Source of the DNA: Dictyoglomus sp.
Lineage (GTDB): Bacteria; Dictyoglomota; Dictyoglomia; Dictyoglomales; Dictyoglomaceae
Assembly (NCBI GenBank): GCA_025060475.1
Contig: JANXBZ010000001.1
Span: forward strand, 62,001 to 126,000
Length of the DNA: 64,000 nucleotides
Direction of reading: 5' to 3'
The notes beneath the pieces were generated by a model. The model searched no databases. It was not told where the DNA came from and saw nothing but the letters and a program-made list of their open reading frames with translations. Positions 63,920 to 64,000 of the stretch are shown one piece after another; the stretch's first letter is position 1; every line of letters begins with the position of its first letter. A program made the position numbers and the translations under genes.

Positions 63920-64000
63920 AAAGTACTTTGAATTTAGAAACATAAAAGAGGCTAAGAAGCTTCAAAAATTCTTAGCAAGTAAAATAATCCTTAGAGATAC
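63909..64000 (+). CDS. Probable endonuclease V (partial, C-terminus outside window)
   Basis: Only about 30 residues are visible before the right edge. From a TTG at 63909 they read MDYKKYFEFRNIKEAKK and LQKFLASKIILRD. This opening resembles that of Thermotoga endonuclease V (MDYRQLHRWDL, EEAIKVQNEL), which cuts DNA at deaminated bases. An ATG at 63870 in the same frame is a possible longer start within the GH57 gene. The call is tentative because the catalytic part is not in the window. Confidence 0.45.
   Translation, partial: MDYKKYFEFRNIKEAKKLQKFLASKIILRD

Overview
The window is an AT-rich bacterial chromosome segment with almost no space between genes. Proteins are rich in Lys, Glu and Ile, Arg is mostly AGA, and the coding strands are purine-rich. 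This composition, the family 5 sugar/peptide-binding protein, the GH16 laminarinase, the GH57 enzyme, the Rnf complex and the split glycine decarboxylase point to an anaerobic thermophile. Dictyoglomus is my best guess (inference; no 16S rRNA is present). No phage, insertion sequence, CRISPR array or plasmid gene was seen; the content is core chromosome plus a small carbohydrate/transport region.

Layout. 1-18254 (minus strand): one very long gene run reading tig-clpP-clpX-valS-rnfCDGEAB-apbE-Gx transporter-DUF4321-ftsX-envC-like-ctpA-comEA-comEC-holA, with gaps under 25 bases and many 4-base overlaps. 18311-18994 (minus): eight tRNA genes (Pro, Gly, Arg, His, Arg, Lys, Leu, Gly) from one promoter. 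19116-34162 (plus): MEMO-like gene, pth, mfd, a PpiC foldase, mazG, HU, then gcvT-gcvH-gcvPA-gcvPB followed directly by two radical SAM genes, cca and an unknown gene. 34150-46544 (minus): ffh-rpsP-khpA-rimM-trmD-rplS-lepB-rnhB-yraN-comM and dprA-topA-trmFO-xer-unknown secreted protein, an order much like that of Firmicutes. 46705-54984 (mostly plus): ArsR-like regulator, tRNA-Leu, a small membrane protein plus YbjQ, secreted GH16 laminarinase, a metallo-beta-lactamase protein (minus), orphan substrate-binding protein, MATE transporter and lipB. 54914-60997 (minus): ABC permease and ATPase of the nitrate/taurine class, an unknown membrane protein, NfeD protease, FloA flotillin and a small unknown protein. 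61292-64000 (plus): GH57 glycosidase and the start of a probable endonuclease V gene.

How the parts fit. The most interesting point is lipoate metabolism. The gcv operon carries the lipoylated H protein, two consecutive radical SAM genes resemble the two-protein LipS1/LipS2 lipoyl synthase first shown in Thermococcus, and a LipB octanoyltransferase lies 23 kb away; no LipA-type synthase is visible. Together they would supply the lipoyl group of GcvH without LipA. The Rnf genes are followed by their flavin-attaching enzyme ApbE, giving a nearly self-sufficient ion-pumping module. Four DNA-uptake genes (comEA, comEC, dprA, comM) are spread over two operons. FtsX lacks FtsE nearby but sits beside an EnvC-like hydrolase activator. 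The laminarinase and the binding protein have strong promoters, and the latter has a LacI-type operator.
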